From an uncultured Bacteroides sp. (GTDB lineage: Bacteria; Bacteroidota; Bacteroidia; Chitinophagales; Chitinophagaceae): DNA of 64,000 nt. The stretch lies in assembly GCA_902168085.1 (NCBI GenBank), contig CABHOP010000037.1, positions 1 to 64,000 of the forward strand, read 5' to 3'. The translations under genes were made by a program, and so were the position numbers. Of this stretch, positions 1 through 7,481 are shown piece by piece (position 1 is the first letter of the stretch; every line of letters begins with the position of its first letter). Under the pieces are notes generated by a model. The model searched no databases, was not told the origin of the DNA, and worked only from the letters and a program-made list of their open reading frames with translations.

Positions 1-211
1 GGCCTATATCAAAAGTATTATCTTCCGGCCTGCCCAATACAGTAGTACCGGGATTGCTCTGGTTCCAGCGCGCCCATAACTGATTGAGGAAAGTTGCTTT
101 TACATAGCGCTTACCATCCGTGCTCAGGTTATACTTCAGTTCATTGGTATTTTGTGTAAATGCTATACTGCTATATAATAAGGCTGTGGAAAGGAATACA
201 ATCTTTTTCAT
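1..211 (-). CDS. Probable outer-membrane porin, N-terminal part only
   Basis: The gene is cut by the window edge, so only about 70 residues are visible. It starts at an ATG read leftward from 211 with a Sec signal peptide (MKKIVFLSTALLYSSIAF, then TQN). The mature start contains FLNQLWARWNQSNPGT and a GRPEDNTFDIG stretch, which resembles the beginning of Bacteroidota OprO/OprP-like porins as I remember them. It follows mnmE by 9 bases on the same strand, so the two may be co-transcribed, although the functions are unrelated. The porin assignment is inferred from a short stretch; the signal peptide and reading frame are directly visible. Confidence 0.6.
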   Translation of the reverse strand, partial: MKKIVFLSTALLYSSIAFTQNTNELKYNLSTDGKRYVKATFLNQLWARWNQSNPGTTVLGRPEDNTFDIG

Positions 212-220
212 TCTAAATAT

Positions 221-1573
221 TTATTTCCCGATACAAAATTTACTAAATATATAATCAAGCTTATCTTCTGTTGTCACTTCACCGGTTATTTCACCCAGGT
301 AAAACAAGCATCTGCGTATATCCAGCGCTACCAGATCGCTGGCTATATGATTATCCATGCCGGCTTTTATATCTGCTAATGACTTTAGCACTTCCTGCAA
401 CGATGCATAGTGACGTGCATTGGTAATAATAGTCTCTTCTGTATTTATCTCGCCTGCTACTACTTTTGTGAACAGTGCATTTTTCAACTGCTGCACATTG
501 TTTTTGTTTTTGGCAGATATGTAAATCACGCCATCATAGGTCTTCTGCGTATAGGTATCTATCTTATTACCCACCAGCAGGTATTTAATACCCTCTTTTT
601 CAAAAACGGCAACTTGTTCTTTTATCTCTTCTTCAGTAGTAGTATTCACATCATATAAGTACACTACCACATCGGCACGCTTCATTGTATCCATACTGCG
701 CTGTACGCCTATGCTTTCTATCACATCGCTGGTATGTTCGCGTATACCGGCCGTATCTATCAGGCGGAAGAGTACACCATTTATATTCAGTGTTTCTTCT
801 ATCGTATCGCGCGTAGTGCCGGCGATATCACTTACTATGGCTCTTTCTTCATTCAGCAGGGCATTCAGCAATGTACTCTTGCCTGCATTCGGCTTGCCTA
901 TTATGGCCACACTTACACCATTGCGTATCACATTGCCCAGCCTAAAAGAATCCGAAAGGCGCTGTGCAATATGTTGCATTTCATCTATCCGTTTATAAAA
1001 CTGTGTACGGTCTGCAAACTCTACATCTTCCTGGCTAAAGTCCAGTTCCAGTTCTATCAGTGCGCTGAACTGTATCAACTGCTCACGCATTTCTTTCAGC
1101 TCTTCGCTGAAGCCACCACGCAGGTTGTGCATAGCCGCCTGCTGTGCTGCCCCCGATTGGGATGCTATCAAATCTGCTACTGCTTCTGCCTGTGCCAGGT
1201 CCAGCTTACCATTCAGGAAGGCGCGCTGGGTAAACTCACCCGCCTTTGCCATATGTGCACCATTGGCTATACACAGGTTGATGATCTGCTCCAGTATGTA
1301 TTGAGACCCGTGTCCGCTTATTTCTACCACATCTTCACCCGTGTAGCTTTTAGGCGCTTTATACAGGCTCACCACTACTTCGTCCAGTTCTGTATCGCCA
1401 TTCATTATCCTGCCAAAGTGCAGGGTATGACTGGGTTGGTTGGCCAGTTTTTTGCCTTTGAATATTTTATCTGTAATAGCTATCGCTTTTTCGCCACTCA
1501 GCCTTATCACACCTATCGCACCTATACCCGGCGGGGTGGCCAGCGCTACTATTGTTTCATTGATATTATACAT
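221..1573 (-). CDS. mnmE: tRNA uridine-5-carboxymethylaminomethyl modification GTPase MnmE
   Basis: MnmE works with MnmG to add the carboxymethylaminomethyl group at wobble uridine 34 of certain tRNAs, in the cytoplasm. The 450-residue length is normal for the family. The N-terminal folate-binding domain opens with ALATPPGIGAIGVIRLSG (residues 11-27). The embedded G domain has GKPNAGKS (226-233), TTRD (253-256), DTAGI (273-277) and NKID (336-339). The protein ends in the conserved CIGK whose cysteine is catalytically important. The start is an ATG with an AAAGGAG-like sequence upstream. It is divergent from dtd across 83 bases, and a TAACTTTG promoter element lies at 1601-1608. Confidence 0.97.
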   Translation of the reverse strand: MYNINETIVALATPPGIGAIGVIRLSGEKAIAITDKIFKGKKLANQPSHTLHFGRIMNGDTELDEVVVSLYKAPKSYTGEDVVEISGHGSQYILEQIINLCIANGAHMAKAGEFTQRAFLNGKLDLAQAEAVADLIASQSGAAQQAAMHNLRGGFSEELKEMREQLIQFSALIELELDFSQEDVEFADRTQFYKRIDEMQHIAQRLSDSFRLGNVIRNGVSVAIIGKPNAGKSTLLNALLNEERAIVSDIAGTTRDTIEETLNINGVLFRLIDTAGIREHTSDVIESIGVQRSMDTMKRADVVVYLYDVNTTTEEEIKEQVAVFEKEGIKYLLVGNKIDTYTQKTYDGVIYISAKNKNNVQQLKNALFTKVVAGEINTEETIITNARHYASLQEVLKSLADIKAGMDNHIASDLVALDIRRCLFYLGEITGEVTTEDKLDYIFSKFCIGK

Positions 1574-1600
1574 GCTCTGCTCCTTTTAGAAAGGAAAGTG

Positions 1601-1608
1601 CAAAGTTA
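1601..1608 (-). promoter_or_regulatory. Putative -7 promoter element for mnmE
   Basis: On the minus strand this reads TAACTTTG, a perfect match to the Bacteroidota -7 consensus TAnnTTTG, 27 bases before the mnmE start codon. No TTG -33 element sits at the usual spacing, so only half of the promoter is convincing. Confidence 0.5.
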
Positions 1609-1656
1609 GCTTATTGCAGTAAACTCCTTAGTTTAGCATCAAACAGCTGAAACACT

Positions 1657-2109
1657 ATGCGTGCAGTCATTCAAAGGGTATCTACCGCCAGCGTTACCAT
1701 ACATGGAGAAATGAAGTCGGCCATAGGGCAGGGCTTCATGGTGCTGCTTGGTATAGAGACTGCAGATACGCAGGAAGATGCTGAATGGCTTTGTAATAAA
1801 ATAGCACAGTTGCGTGTATTTAGCGATGAGGCGGGGTTGATGAACAAAAGTATAGCTGATATAGATGGCGAGGTGCTGGTGGTGAGCCAGTTTACGCTGC
1901 ATGCCTCTTATAAGAAAGGCAATCGCCCTTCCTTTATCAAAGCTGCACGGCCGGAACAGGCCATTCCTCTATACGAGCATTTTATTAGCTATATGCTGCA
2001 ACTGACGGGCAAGCCTGTAGCCACAGGCACATTCGGTGCGGATATGAAGGTAGCATTGGTAAATGATGGCCCTGTAACTATAGTTATGGACACAAAAAAT
2101 AAAGAATAG
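1657..2109 (+). CDS. dtd: D-aminoacyl-tRNA deacylase
   Basis: Dtd hydrolyses D-amino acids (and glycine mischarged on tRNA-Ala) from tRNA, acting as translation proofreading in the cytoplasm. The 150-residue length is standard. The two signature motifs are present: SQFTL at residues 77-81 and the NDGPVT motif around 136-141, which together form the chiral-selective active site at the dimer interface. The start MRAVIQRV is typical of the family. It begins a plus-strand run with tadA, a Rieske protein and an LD-carboxypeptidase. Together with mnmE and tadA it makes a small tRNA-quality neighbourhood. Confidence 0.96.
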   Translation: MRAVIQRVSTASVTIHGEMKSAIGQGFMVLLGIETADTQEDAEWLCNKIAQLRVFSDEAGLMNKSIADIDGEVLVVSQFTLHASYKKGNRPSFIKAARPEQAIPLYEHFISYMLQLTGKPVATGTFGADMKVALVNDGPVTIVMDTKNKE

Positions 2110-2115
2110 CTGGAC

Positions 2116-2123
2116 TATCTTTG
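2116..2123 (+). promoter_or_regulatory. Putative -7 element just before tadA
   Basis: TATCTTTG matches TAnnTTTG perfectly and ends 4 bases before the tadA start codon. If used, transcription would start at or within the first codons, giving a leaderless tadA message. No TTG -33 box is evident, so this may be chance. Confidence 0.3.
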
Positions 2124-2127
2124 ATGC

Positions 2128-2571
2128 ATGATGTTTGACGATGCATATTTTATGCGTGAAGCACTGCGACAGGCCCAACTGGCATATGATGCCGGCGAGA
2201 TACCTGTAGGTGCAGTAGTGGTATGGGATACCAAAATCATTTCCCGTGGGCACAACCAGGTGGAACAGCTAAATGACAGTACTGCCCATGCAGAGATGAT
2301 AGCGCTTACTGCTGCATTCAATCAATTAGGTAGTAAATATCTTACTGAAGCTACGCTATATGTAACGCTGGAGCCCTGCCTTATGTGTTGCGGTGCTATG
2401 TATTGGTCTAAACTGAAACGCATAGTATATGGTGCTACCGATGCGAAGAATGGCTATAAAAAGACCACGGGCGAAAATTGGCCCTTCCATCCTAAAACAG
2501 AATTGGTACATGGCATTATGGCCGATGAATGTGCCCAAATTATGAAAGATTTTTTCGCAGCACGCAGGTAA
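2128..2571 (+). CDS. tadA: tRNA adenosine(34) deaminase TadA
   Basis: TadA converts adenosine to inosine at the wobble position of tRNA-Arg(ACG), using a zinc-activated water. The 147-residue protein has the cytidine/adenosine deaminase signature: HAE at residues 54-56 (zinc histidine and catalytic glutamate) and PCLMC at 83-87 (two zinc cysteines), followed by YWSKLKRIVYGA as in other TadA proteins. It starts 18 bases after dtd at tandem ATG codons (2128 or 2131). Its stop overlaps the region just before the Rieske gene, so all four genes here are likely transcribed together. Confidence 0.95.
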   Translation: MMFDDAYFMREALRQAQLAYDAGEIPVGAVVVWDTKIISRGHNQVEQLNDSTAHAEMIALTAAFNQLGSKYLTEATLYVTLEPCLMCCGAMYWSKLKRIVYGATDAKNGYKKTTGENWPFHPKTELVHGIMADECAQIMKDFFAARR

Positions 2572-2573
2572 CT

Positions 2574-2906
2574 ATGTTATACGATTGGCACAAGGCAGAT
2601 GATCCAATGTTCAGTACATTGCAGGATAATACCCTGCAGGAAATAACGCTTGCGGGTAAACGCATAGGCTTATTAAAACGCGGTACCGAACTCTTTGCTT
2701 TTGCAGCTACCTGCCCGCACGCCAGTGCACCGTTGTGTGAAGGCTGGCTGGATATACAAGGGCGTATTGTGTGCCCGCTGCACAAATACCGCTTCGACCC
2801 CGCGAATGGACGCAATACCAGTGGGGAAGGTTATAAACTGAAAACTTATCCTGTAGAGATACGGGAAGATTATATTTACATAGGCATTTCAGCACCAGCT
2901 ATATGA
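2574..2906 (+). CDS. Rieske [2Fe-2S] domain protein
   Basis: A 110-residue stand-alone Rieske ferredoxin, probably a soluble electron carrier; the redox partner is unknown. The two cluster motifs are present: CPHASAPLCEG (Cys-Pro-His) and CPLHKYRFD (Cys-x2-His), about 18 residues apart, giving the two Cys and two His ligands. I chose the ATG at 2574, two bases after the tadA stop, over an upstream start that would overlap tadA by 40 bases. The 3' end overlaps the next gene by an ATGA, suggesting translational coupling to the carboxypeptidase. There is no transmembrane anchor, unlike respiratory Rieske proteins. Confidence 0.9.
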   Translation: MLYDWHKADDPMFSTLQDNTLQEITLAGKRIGLLKRGTELFAFAATCPHASAPLCEGWLDIQGRIVCPLHKYRFDPANGRNTSGEGYKLKTYPVEIREDYIYIGISAPAI

Positions 2907-3811
2907 TACATCCTCCATACCTTCAAAAAGGTTCTGTAATAGGTATTACCTGTCCGGCAGGTTTTGTTTCGCACGATAGGGTTAGCTATGCGGTGGAAAC
3001 ACTGCGCAATATGGACTATGAGGTAGTGATAGGCGATACCGTAGGGAGCGAGCATTATTACTTTTCAGGTAATGATGAAGCCCGCCGTAAGGACCTGCAG
3101 TGCATGCTGGACGATATCAGCATTCATGCTATACTGATGGGCCGCGGTGGTTATGGCATGAGCCGCATCATAGATGAGCTGGATTTTACAAAGTTTCAGC
3201 AAAATCCTAAATGGATATGTGGCTTTAGCGATATTACCGTACTGCACAGCCATATCCTTAACAACTTTGGTATTGCTACCATGCATAGCCCTATGTGCGG
3301 TGCCTTCAAACCCGATACCATAACACAACCGCATATGCTCAATTTCTTTGATGCTATTGCGGGTAAACCATTAAACCACCAAACCATACATTCGGAATAT
3401 AATCGTACCGGCGAAGCTTCTGCGGTATTAACTGGTGGCAACCTTGCTATACTCGCGCATCTTACAGGTTCTGCATCAGAGGTGGATACGGATGGTAAAA
3501 TACTCTTCATTGAAGATATAGGTGAATACCTCTATAATACTGACAGGCTGCTGTTAAACCTAAAACGAGCCGGCAAGCTGGATAAACTGGCCGCATTAAT
3601 AGTTGGAGGCTTTACCGATGTGCAAGATACTGAGCGCCCCTTCGGGCAAACGGTAAATGAAATAATATTGGATAAGGTGAAGGAATATGACTACCCTGTC
3701 TGTTTCAACTTTCCGGCAGGCCACCAGGAAATAAATTATACGCTAACATTGGGTGGCATGCACCATTTAAAAGTGACAAAACAAGGTGGCGAACTAGAGC
3801 TTATAAAGTAG
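2903..3811 (+). CDS. LD-carboxypeptidase, peptidase family S66
   Basis: A muramoyltetrapeptide carboxypeptidase-type serine peptidase that trims the terminal D-alanine from peptidoglycan tetrapeptides during wall recycling. The 302-residue protein shows the family features: GRGGYG (residues 80-85), the nucleophile in GFSD (Ser109), Glu204 in LFIEDIGEYL and His274 in PAGH, matching the Ser-Glu-His triad of LdcA. There is no signal peptide, so it should act on cytoplasmic muropeptides. The start overlaps the Rieske stop (ATGA). The 3' end overlaps the convergent rhodanese gene by 11 bases. Confidence 0.93.
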   Translation: MIHPPYLQKGSVIGITCPAGFVSHDRVSYAVETLRNMDYEVVIGDTVGSEHYYFSGNDEARRKDLQCMLDDISIHAILMGRGGYGMSRIIDELDFTKFQQNPKWICGFSDITVLHSHILNNFGIATMHSPMCGAFKPDTITQPHMLNFFDAIAGKPLNHQTIHSEYNRTGEASAVLTGGNLAILAHLTGSASEVDTDGKILFIEDIGEYLYNTDRLLLNLKRAGKLDKLAALIVGGFTDVQDTERPFGQTVNEIILDKVKEYDYPVCFNFPAGHQEINYTLTLGGMHHLKVTKQGGELELIK

Positions 3812-4106
3812 CTGCTTCTGTTTTCTTCCATTCACTCATACCACCGCTCAGGTTATACAGGTTATTAAAACCTATACCTTCCAGCCTTTGTATGATAATA
3901 GAACTGCGGATGCCCTTTTCGCAATAGATTACCGTAGCAATATCTACAGGTATTTCATTCCGGCGATGCATCACATCGCCCAGCGGTATGTGAAGGCCGC
4001 CGATATTAAACAATTCTCTTTCCCATGTTTCACGCACGTCTATCAAAACGAAATGTTTCTTCTCTGCCAACCATTCTTTTAGCTCTCGTGGTGCGATTTT
4101 TTTCAT
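3801..4106 (-). CDS. Single-domain rhodanese-like protein
   Basis: A 101-residue single rhodanese domain, presumably a cytoplasmic sulfurtransferase that carries persulfide on one cysteine; the acceptor is not known. LIDVRE lies near residue 23 and the active-site loop reads YCEKGIRS with Cys62 as the expected persulfide residue. GGMSEWK near the C-terminus is typical. The ATG at 4106 is preferred; a GTG at 4112 would add two residues. The gene is alone on the minus strand between two plus-strand genes, and its end overlaps ldcA by 11 bases. Confidence 0.9.
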   Translation of the reverse strand: MKKIAPRELKEWLAEKKHFVLIDVRETWERELFNIGGLHIPLGDVMHRRNEIPVDIATVIYCEKGIRSSIIIQRLEGIGFNNLYNLSGGMSEWKKTEAATL

Positions 4107-4159
4107 ATTCACCCTGCAATTTACTCAGTTTAAGAAGTTTAACCTAAATATTGACTCGT

Positions 4160-4825
4160 ATGAAACACATTCTGAAAAGTATTATTGTCCTTTCATTGGT
4201 GTCAACTGCGGCCTGCAATGATGCGCCTAAGGCAGACGAAGCCCAAACAGCAGAAGCACAGCAGGTGCAGGAAGCACCTGTGGGAACCAATTATGCAGTA
4301 GACAATCAAAAAAGTACTTTATCGTGGATAGGCACCAAACCGGTGGGAAAACATGATGGTATCTTCCCCATTTCTACCGGCACGCTTAGTGTTGCAGATA
4401 ATAACATAACAGGGGGACGTTTTGATATTGATATGGCTAACCTGAAAGTGCTGGATGGTGGTAAAGGCAATGAAAAGCTGCAAGGCCACCTGAAAAGTGG
4501 CGACTTTTTCGATGTGACAAAATATCCGAATGCTAAGTTTGAAATAACGAGTGTAGCAGCGGGTGTTGCTACTGATCCTAAAGACCTAGTAATGAAAAAT
4601 GCTACCCATACGGTTACGGGCAATCTGACCCTGAAGGATAGTACTAAAAGCGTGACTTTCCCTGCGAAAGTAAGCATGAATGGCAATAGCTTAATTGCAG
4701 ACGCCGACTTCAACATCGACCGCACGCAGTGGGGTATTGTGTATGGCAATGACAAATCGCTGGGCGATAAATTCATCCGCCCGGAAGTAAATATCAAACT
4801 TCACATAGAGGCGAATAAACAGTAA
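4160..4825 (+). CDS. YceI family lipoprotein
   Basis: A predicted lipoprotein of 221 residues with a YceI lipocalin-like domain. The signal peptide ends in STAAC, a lipobox with the acylated cysteine near residue 20, followed by an acidic linker (APKADEAQTAEAQQ) and the YceI fold from about residue 45 (YAVDNQKSTLSWIGTKPVG). YceI proteins bind polyisoprenoid-like lipids in a barrel; the ligand here is unknown. The ATG at 4160 gives a clean lipoprotein signal; an in-frame TTG 9 bases upstream is less likely. It ends at a strong bidirectional terminator shared with the convergent peptidase gene. Confidence 0.93.
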   Translation: MKHILKSIIVLSLVSTAACNDAPKADEAQTAEAQQVQEAPVGTNYAVDNQKSTLSWIGTKPVGKHDGIFPISTGTLSVADNNITGGRFDIDMANLKVLDGGKGNEKLQGHLKSGDFFDVTKYPNAKFEITSVAAGVATDPKDLVMKNATHTVTGNLTLKDSTKSVTFPAKVSMNGNSLIADADFNIDRTQWGIVYGNDKSLGDKFIRPEVNIKLHIEANKQ

Positions 4826-4840
4826 AAACAAACTCTGTGT

Positions 4841-4882
4841 ATAAAAGAGAAAGGCTGGTTATAACCAGCCTTTCTCTTTTAT
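4841..4882. terminator. Bidirectional intrinsic terminator
   Basis: A long perfect inverted repeat (ATAAAAGAGAAAGGCTGGTT and its complement with almost no loop) lies between the convergent YceI and M28 peptidase genes. A and T tracts flank both sides, so it can end transcription from either strand. It includes the stop codon of the minus-strand gene. Confidence 0.85.
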
Positions 4883-6522
4883 TTAAATTCAATTGGTAGT
4901 TTCATTTCCTTGCCATCCCGCTTGATGGTGACCTGGGTTTTATCACCGGCTGCAAATTTGCCTAACGCTTCCATATAGCTTTGCATACCGTTTATTTTAT
5001 ACTCTCCCAGCTGTACTATAATATCACCTGCTTTTACACCAGCTGCTATGGCTGGCTTACCTTCTGTAACGCCGTCTACTTTCACACCTCCTTCCTGGTA
5101 TGAATAGTCGGGCATGATACCCAGGGTTACTTTAAAACGCACCTTTCCCACAGTAGACTGCTTGGTAGTAGTGAATGCAGGCCTCGGTAGTTTTTCCATT
5201 TTCTCTACCACATTATAAATATAGTTCATTACCATAGCCTCACCCTTGTAGTTAATCTTATCCGCATCATCGCTTGGTTTGTGATAGTCGGTATGCAGGC
5301 CCGTAAAGAAGAACAGTACCGGAACCCCGTGATGGTAAAAAGAAGTGTGGTCGGAAGGGCCCACGCCTGCGCTATCAAAGCTGATACGGAACCTGGGGTC
5401 TTTCTTATCCATGACCGTGCCCCATACAGGCGAGGTGCCCACGCCACCAACGGTTAATGCATGTGTGCTGTCATTGAGCCTACCCAGCATATCCATATTT
5501 ATCATGTAGGCTATCTTATTGCTGTCCAATGCCGCGTCTTTCACAATGGCTTTAGACCCTAACAGGCCCAATTCTTCGCCCGAAAAATGCAGAAACAGAT
5601 AGTTGTACTTTTTCAGTTTTGCATCCTTTATCCAGCCAGCCAATTGCATTAGTGCAGCCGTGCCGCTGGCGTTATCATCGGCACCATTGTGTATCTGCCT
5701 GTCTTTTTTAGCATTCAGGCTATTACCATCTTCACCGTAACCTAAGTGATCCAGATGCGCACCCAGCACCACTGTATATTTGGCGCCGTTGTCTATTAAA
5801 GCTGCTACATTGGTACCCGTCATTTCTATTTTCTTCAGTGCTATATTCATTTCCAGTACCACATTGTTATCTGTACGGCGGATGTATGACTCATAACCTT
5901 TATTAGTAAGTATAGCTACCGGTATATCCAGGCTTTCGTATTCTGATTTCGGAAGAAATTCGGGCGGGAATTTGGCGCCGTAGCTATCGTAAAACAATAC
6001 CGCGATAGCGCCTTGTTTGGCTGCATCTTTAGCACGTTCAAAAGTGAATTTTTCCCAATCGAAGTGTGCATCTGCAGCCTCATCTTTATCGGCAAACAAA
6101 GGTATCATCCATATGTTGCCTTGCTCATATACCCCCGGTATCACTTCACCTTTTACCTTCTTGTTTATAGCACTAAAAGGTGCAGGAAAAGCTTCATCGC
6201 GATTGTTAACTGTATTACCCGCTACACGTATCATCGTAGCCGGCAGTATCTCCTTGCCATTTACAAAAGCAAATGAATGGCGATAGTCTTTCTCATAGGC
6301 TTTAATGCCCAGCTTCTGATACCTGGCTATGATAAAGTCAACCGCTTTTTGCTCACCTGCGCTACCGGTGCGCCTGCCTTCCAGTTCATCCGATGCCAGG
6401 TAGCCTATGTCTTCTTTCAGTTGCTTTACTGTTTTCTTGTCACTTTTATCTTTAGCAGCCAGCGGTTGTGCTGCCATCATAATCATAAAAAGAAAAACGG
6501 CAATAGCCTTGGGGGTATTCAT
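4879..6522 (-). CDS. Secreted M28 family zinc peptidase with C-terminal PDZ domain
   Basis: An exported 547-residue aminopeptidase-like metalloenzyme. The order is signal peptide (residues 1-23), an N-terminal part, an inserted PA-like region (about 100-245), the M28 catalytic core, and a PDZ domain (about 455-545, with GVKAGDIIVQLGEYKING). Probable di-zinc ligands are visible: HLDH (256-259), D282 in NGADDNASGT, E316/E317 in SGEELGLLGS, D344 in NMDMLG and H414 in TDYHKPSDD. M28 enzymes remove N-terminal amino acids from peptides; the PDZ part may hold substrates. No sorting domain is seen, so it is probably periplasmic. It is transcribed alone from a promoter near 6539. Confidence 0.93.
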   Translation of the reverse strand: MNTPKAIAVFLFMIMMAAQPLAAKDKSDKKTVKQLKEDIGYLASDELEGRRTGSAGEQKAVDFIIARYQKLGIKAYEKDYRHSFAFVNGKEILPATMIRVAGNTVNNRDEAFPAPFSAINKKVKGEVIPGVYEQGNIWMIPLFADKDEAADAHFDWEKFTFERAKDAAKQGAIAVLFYDSYGAKFPPEFLPKSEYESLDIPVAILTNKGYESYIRRTDNNVVLEMNIALKKIEMTGTNVAALIDNGAKYTVVLGAHLDHLGYGEDGNSLNAKKDRQIHNGADDNASGTAALMQLAGWIKDAKLKKYNYLFLHFSGEELGLLGSKAIVKDAALDSNKIAYMINMDMLGRLNDSTHALTVGGVGTSPVWGTVMDKKDPRFRISFDSAGVGPSDHTSFYHHGVPVLFFFTGLHTDYHKPSDDADKINYKGEAMVMNYIYNVVEKMEKLPRPAFTTTKQSTVGKVRFKVTLGIMPDYSYQEGGVKVDGVTEGKPAIAAGVKAGDIIVQLGEYKINGMQSYMEALGKFAAGDKTQVTIKRDGKEMKLPIEFK

Positions 6523-6538
6523 GCGCTCAATTTTTGCG

Positions 6539-6546
6539 CAAAATTA
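6539..6546 (-). promoter_or_regulatory. Putative promoter of the M28 peptidase gene
   Basis: The minus strand reads TAATTTTG, a perfect TAnnTTTG, 16 bases before the start codon. A TTG lies 16 bases further upstream (6563-6565), slightly closer than the usual 17-23 base spacing. Confidence 0.45.
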
Positions 6547-6608
6547 GCTCATTTGCTATTGGCAAGCCTTTTATTTTCGGGAATTTGAGCATTTATGCGC
6601 AATAAAAA

Positions 6609-6633
6609 ATCCCGTACTTGGGTAGTACGGGAT
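6609..6633 (-). terminator. Intrinsic terminator of scpB
   Basis: A 10-base-pair perfect stem (ATCCCGTACT / AGTACGGGAT) with a 5-base loop, followed on the minus strand by a T-rich run, lies 24 bases after the scpB stop codon. Confidence 0.9.
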
Positions 6634-6656
6634 CAGTTATAATTAATTAATCAATT

Positions 6657-7301
6657 CTATTCAGCTGTCTCTTCATCTATAATGCTGCCATCAGGAGATA
6701 CCAGCAGTTGCGAGTCACCTTCAGGTATTGCCTCGCTGCCATTAGTAGGCAACACTATATCGATATTAGTAATATCTTTCAGTTGTGGCAACTCGCCAGA
6801 GTTATTGATACCCAGGTAGTCCATAAAATTTTTGGACGTAGTGTAGGTAAGTGGTTTGCCCACCATATTCTCATTGCGACCAGCTATCACTATCAGTTCT
6901 TTCTCCAGTAGTTTCTGGATGGAATAGTCGGCACTTACGCCACGTATAAATTCTATCTCTGTTTTAGTAATCGGCTGCTTGTACGCTATGATGGCCAATG
7001 TTTCCATTGCCGCTGTCGATAGCTTTTTGATGTGTTTATCACCATTCAGCTGCAATACGGTTTTGTGATATGCCTTTTTAGTGAGGAACTGGTATCCACC
7101 ACCTGCTTCACGCAACTGGAAAGGGTAATATGCTGCTTCGTATTTTTCGCGGATGGCGTCTATGCATGTAACTATGCGGTCGCCTTCTATTTGTTCTTCC
7201 AAAGCCTGGCCCAGCATTTCGGTCATCTCCATCATAGTGATAGGACGTTCGCTGGCAAATATCAGCGCTTCTACGTGTGGCATGAGTTGTTCGATATCCA
7301 T
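6657..7301 (-). CDS. scpB: Segregation and condensation protein B
   Basis: ScpB is the winged-helix kleisin-binding partner in the SMC-ScpAB complex that compacts and helps segregate the chromosome. The 214-residue protein opens with VEALIFASERPITMMEM and contains STAAMETLAIIAYKQPITKTEIEFIRGV (given here only in outline as the STAAMETLAIIAYKQPIT motif near residues 94-111), the diagnostic ScpB region. The C-terminal 35 residues are low-complexity and acidic, as often seen in the family. No scpA is adjacent. The gene stands alone, ended by a strong terminator. Confidence 0.94.
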   Translation of the reverse strand: MDIEQLMPHVEALIFASERPITMMEMTEMLGQALEEQIEGDRIVTCIDAIREKYEAAYYPFQLREAGGGYQFLTKKAYHKTVLQLNGDKHIKKLSTAAMETLAIIAYKQPITKTEIEFIRGVSADYSIQKLLEKELIVIAGRNENMVGKPLTYTTSKNFMDYLGINNSGELPQLKDITNIDIVLPTNGSEAIPEGDSQLLVSPDGSIIDEETAE

Positions 7302-7437
7302 ATAAACTCCGTTTCAGGTACACATCGAAAATAGTACAGCTTACCCTTTATTACCCGAAAAGTAATGCACAGGTGTGGGTAAAAACCTTGTACGTTTCGA
7401 ACGCAAAGGTACGGCTATGCTGGGGGTATATACACAA
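7302..7437. other. Intergenic region upstream of scpB
   Basis: This gap carries the 5' region of scpB and, at its distal end, the terminator of the complex I operon. No clear TTG/TAnnTTTG pair was found; TATTTTCG about 30 bases before scpB is one mismatch from the -7 consensus. Confidence 0.3.
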
Positions 7438-7462
7438 AAAATGCCCCGTAACAGGGCATTTT
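7438..7462 (-). terminator. Intrinsic terminator of the nuo operon
   Basis: The stem AAAATGCCC / GGGCATTTT with a 7-base loop, followed by further Ts on the minus strand, lies 20 bases after the nuoN stop codon. It ends the roughly 14-kb complex I transcript. Confidence 0.85.
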
Positions 7463-7481
7463 AAGAAAATATTGTATGTTT

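Noticed and set aside
734-1609. Long open frame antisense to mnmE
   Set aside because: It lies wholly opposite a well-conserved gene, has no recognisable domain, and is rich in codons typical of shadow frames.
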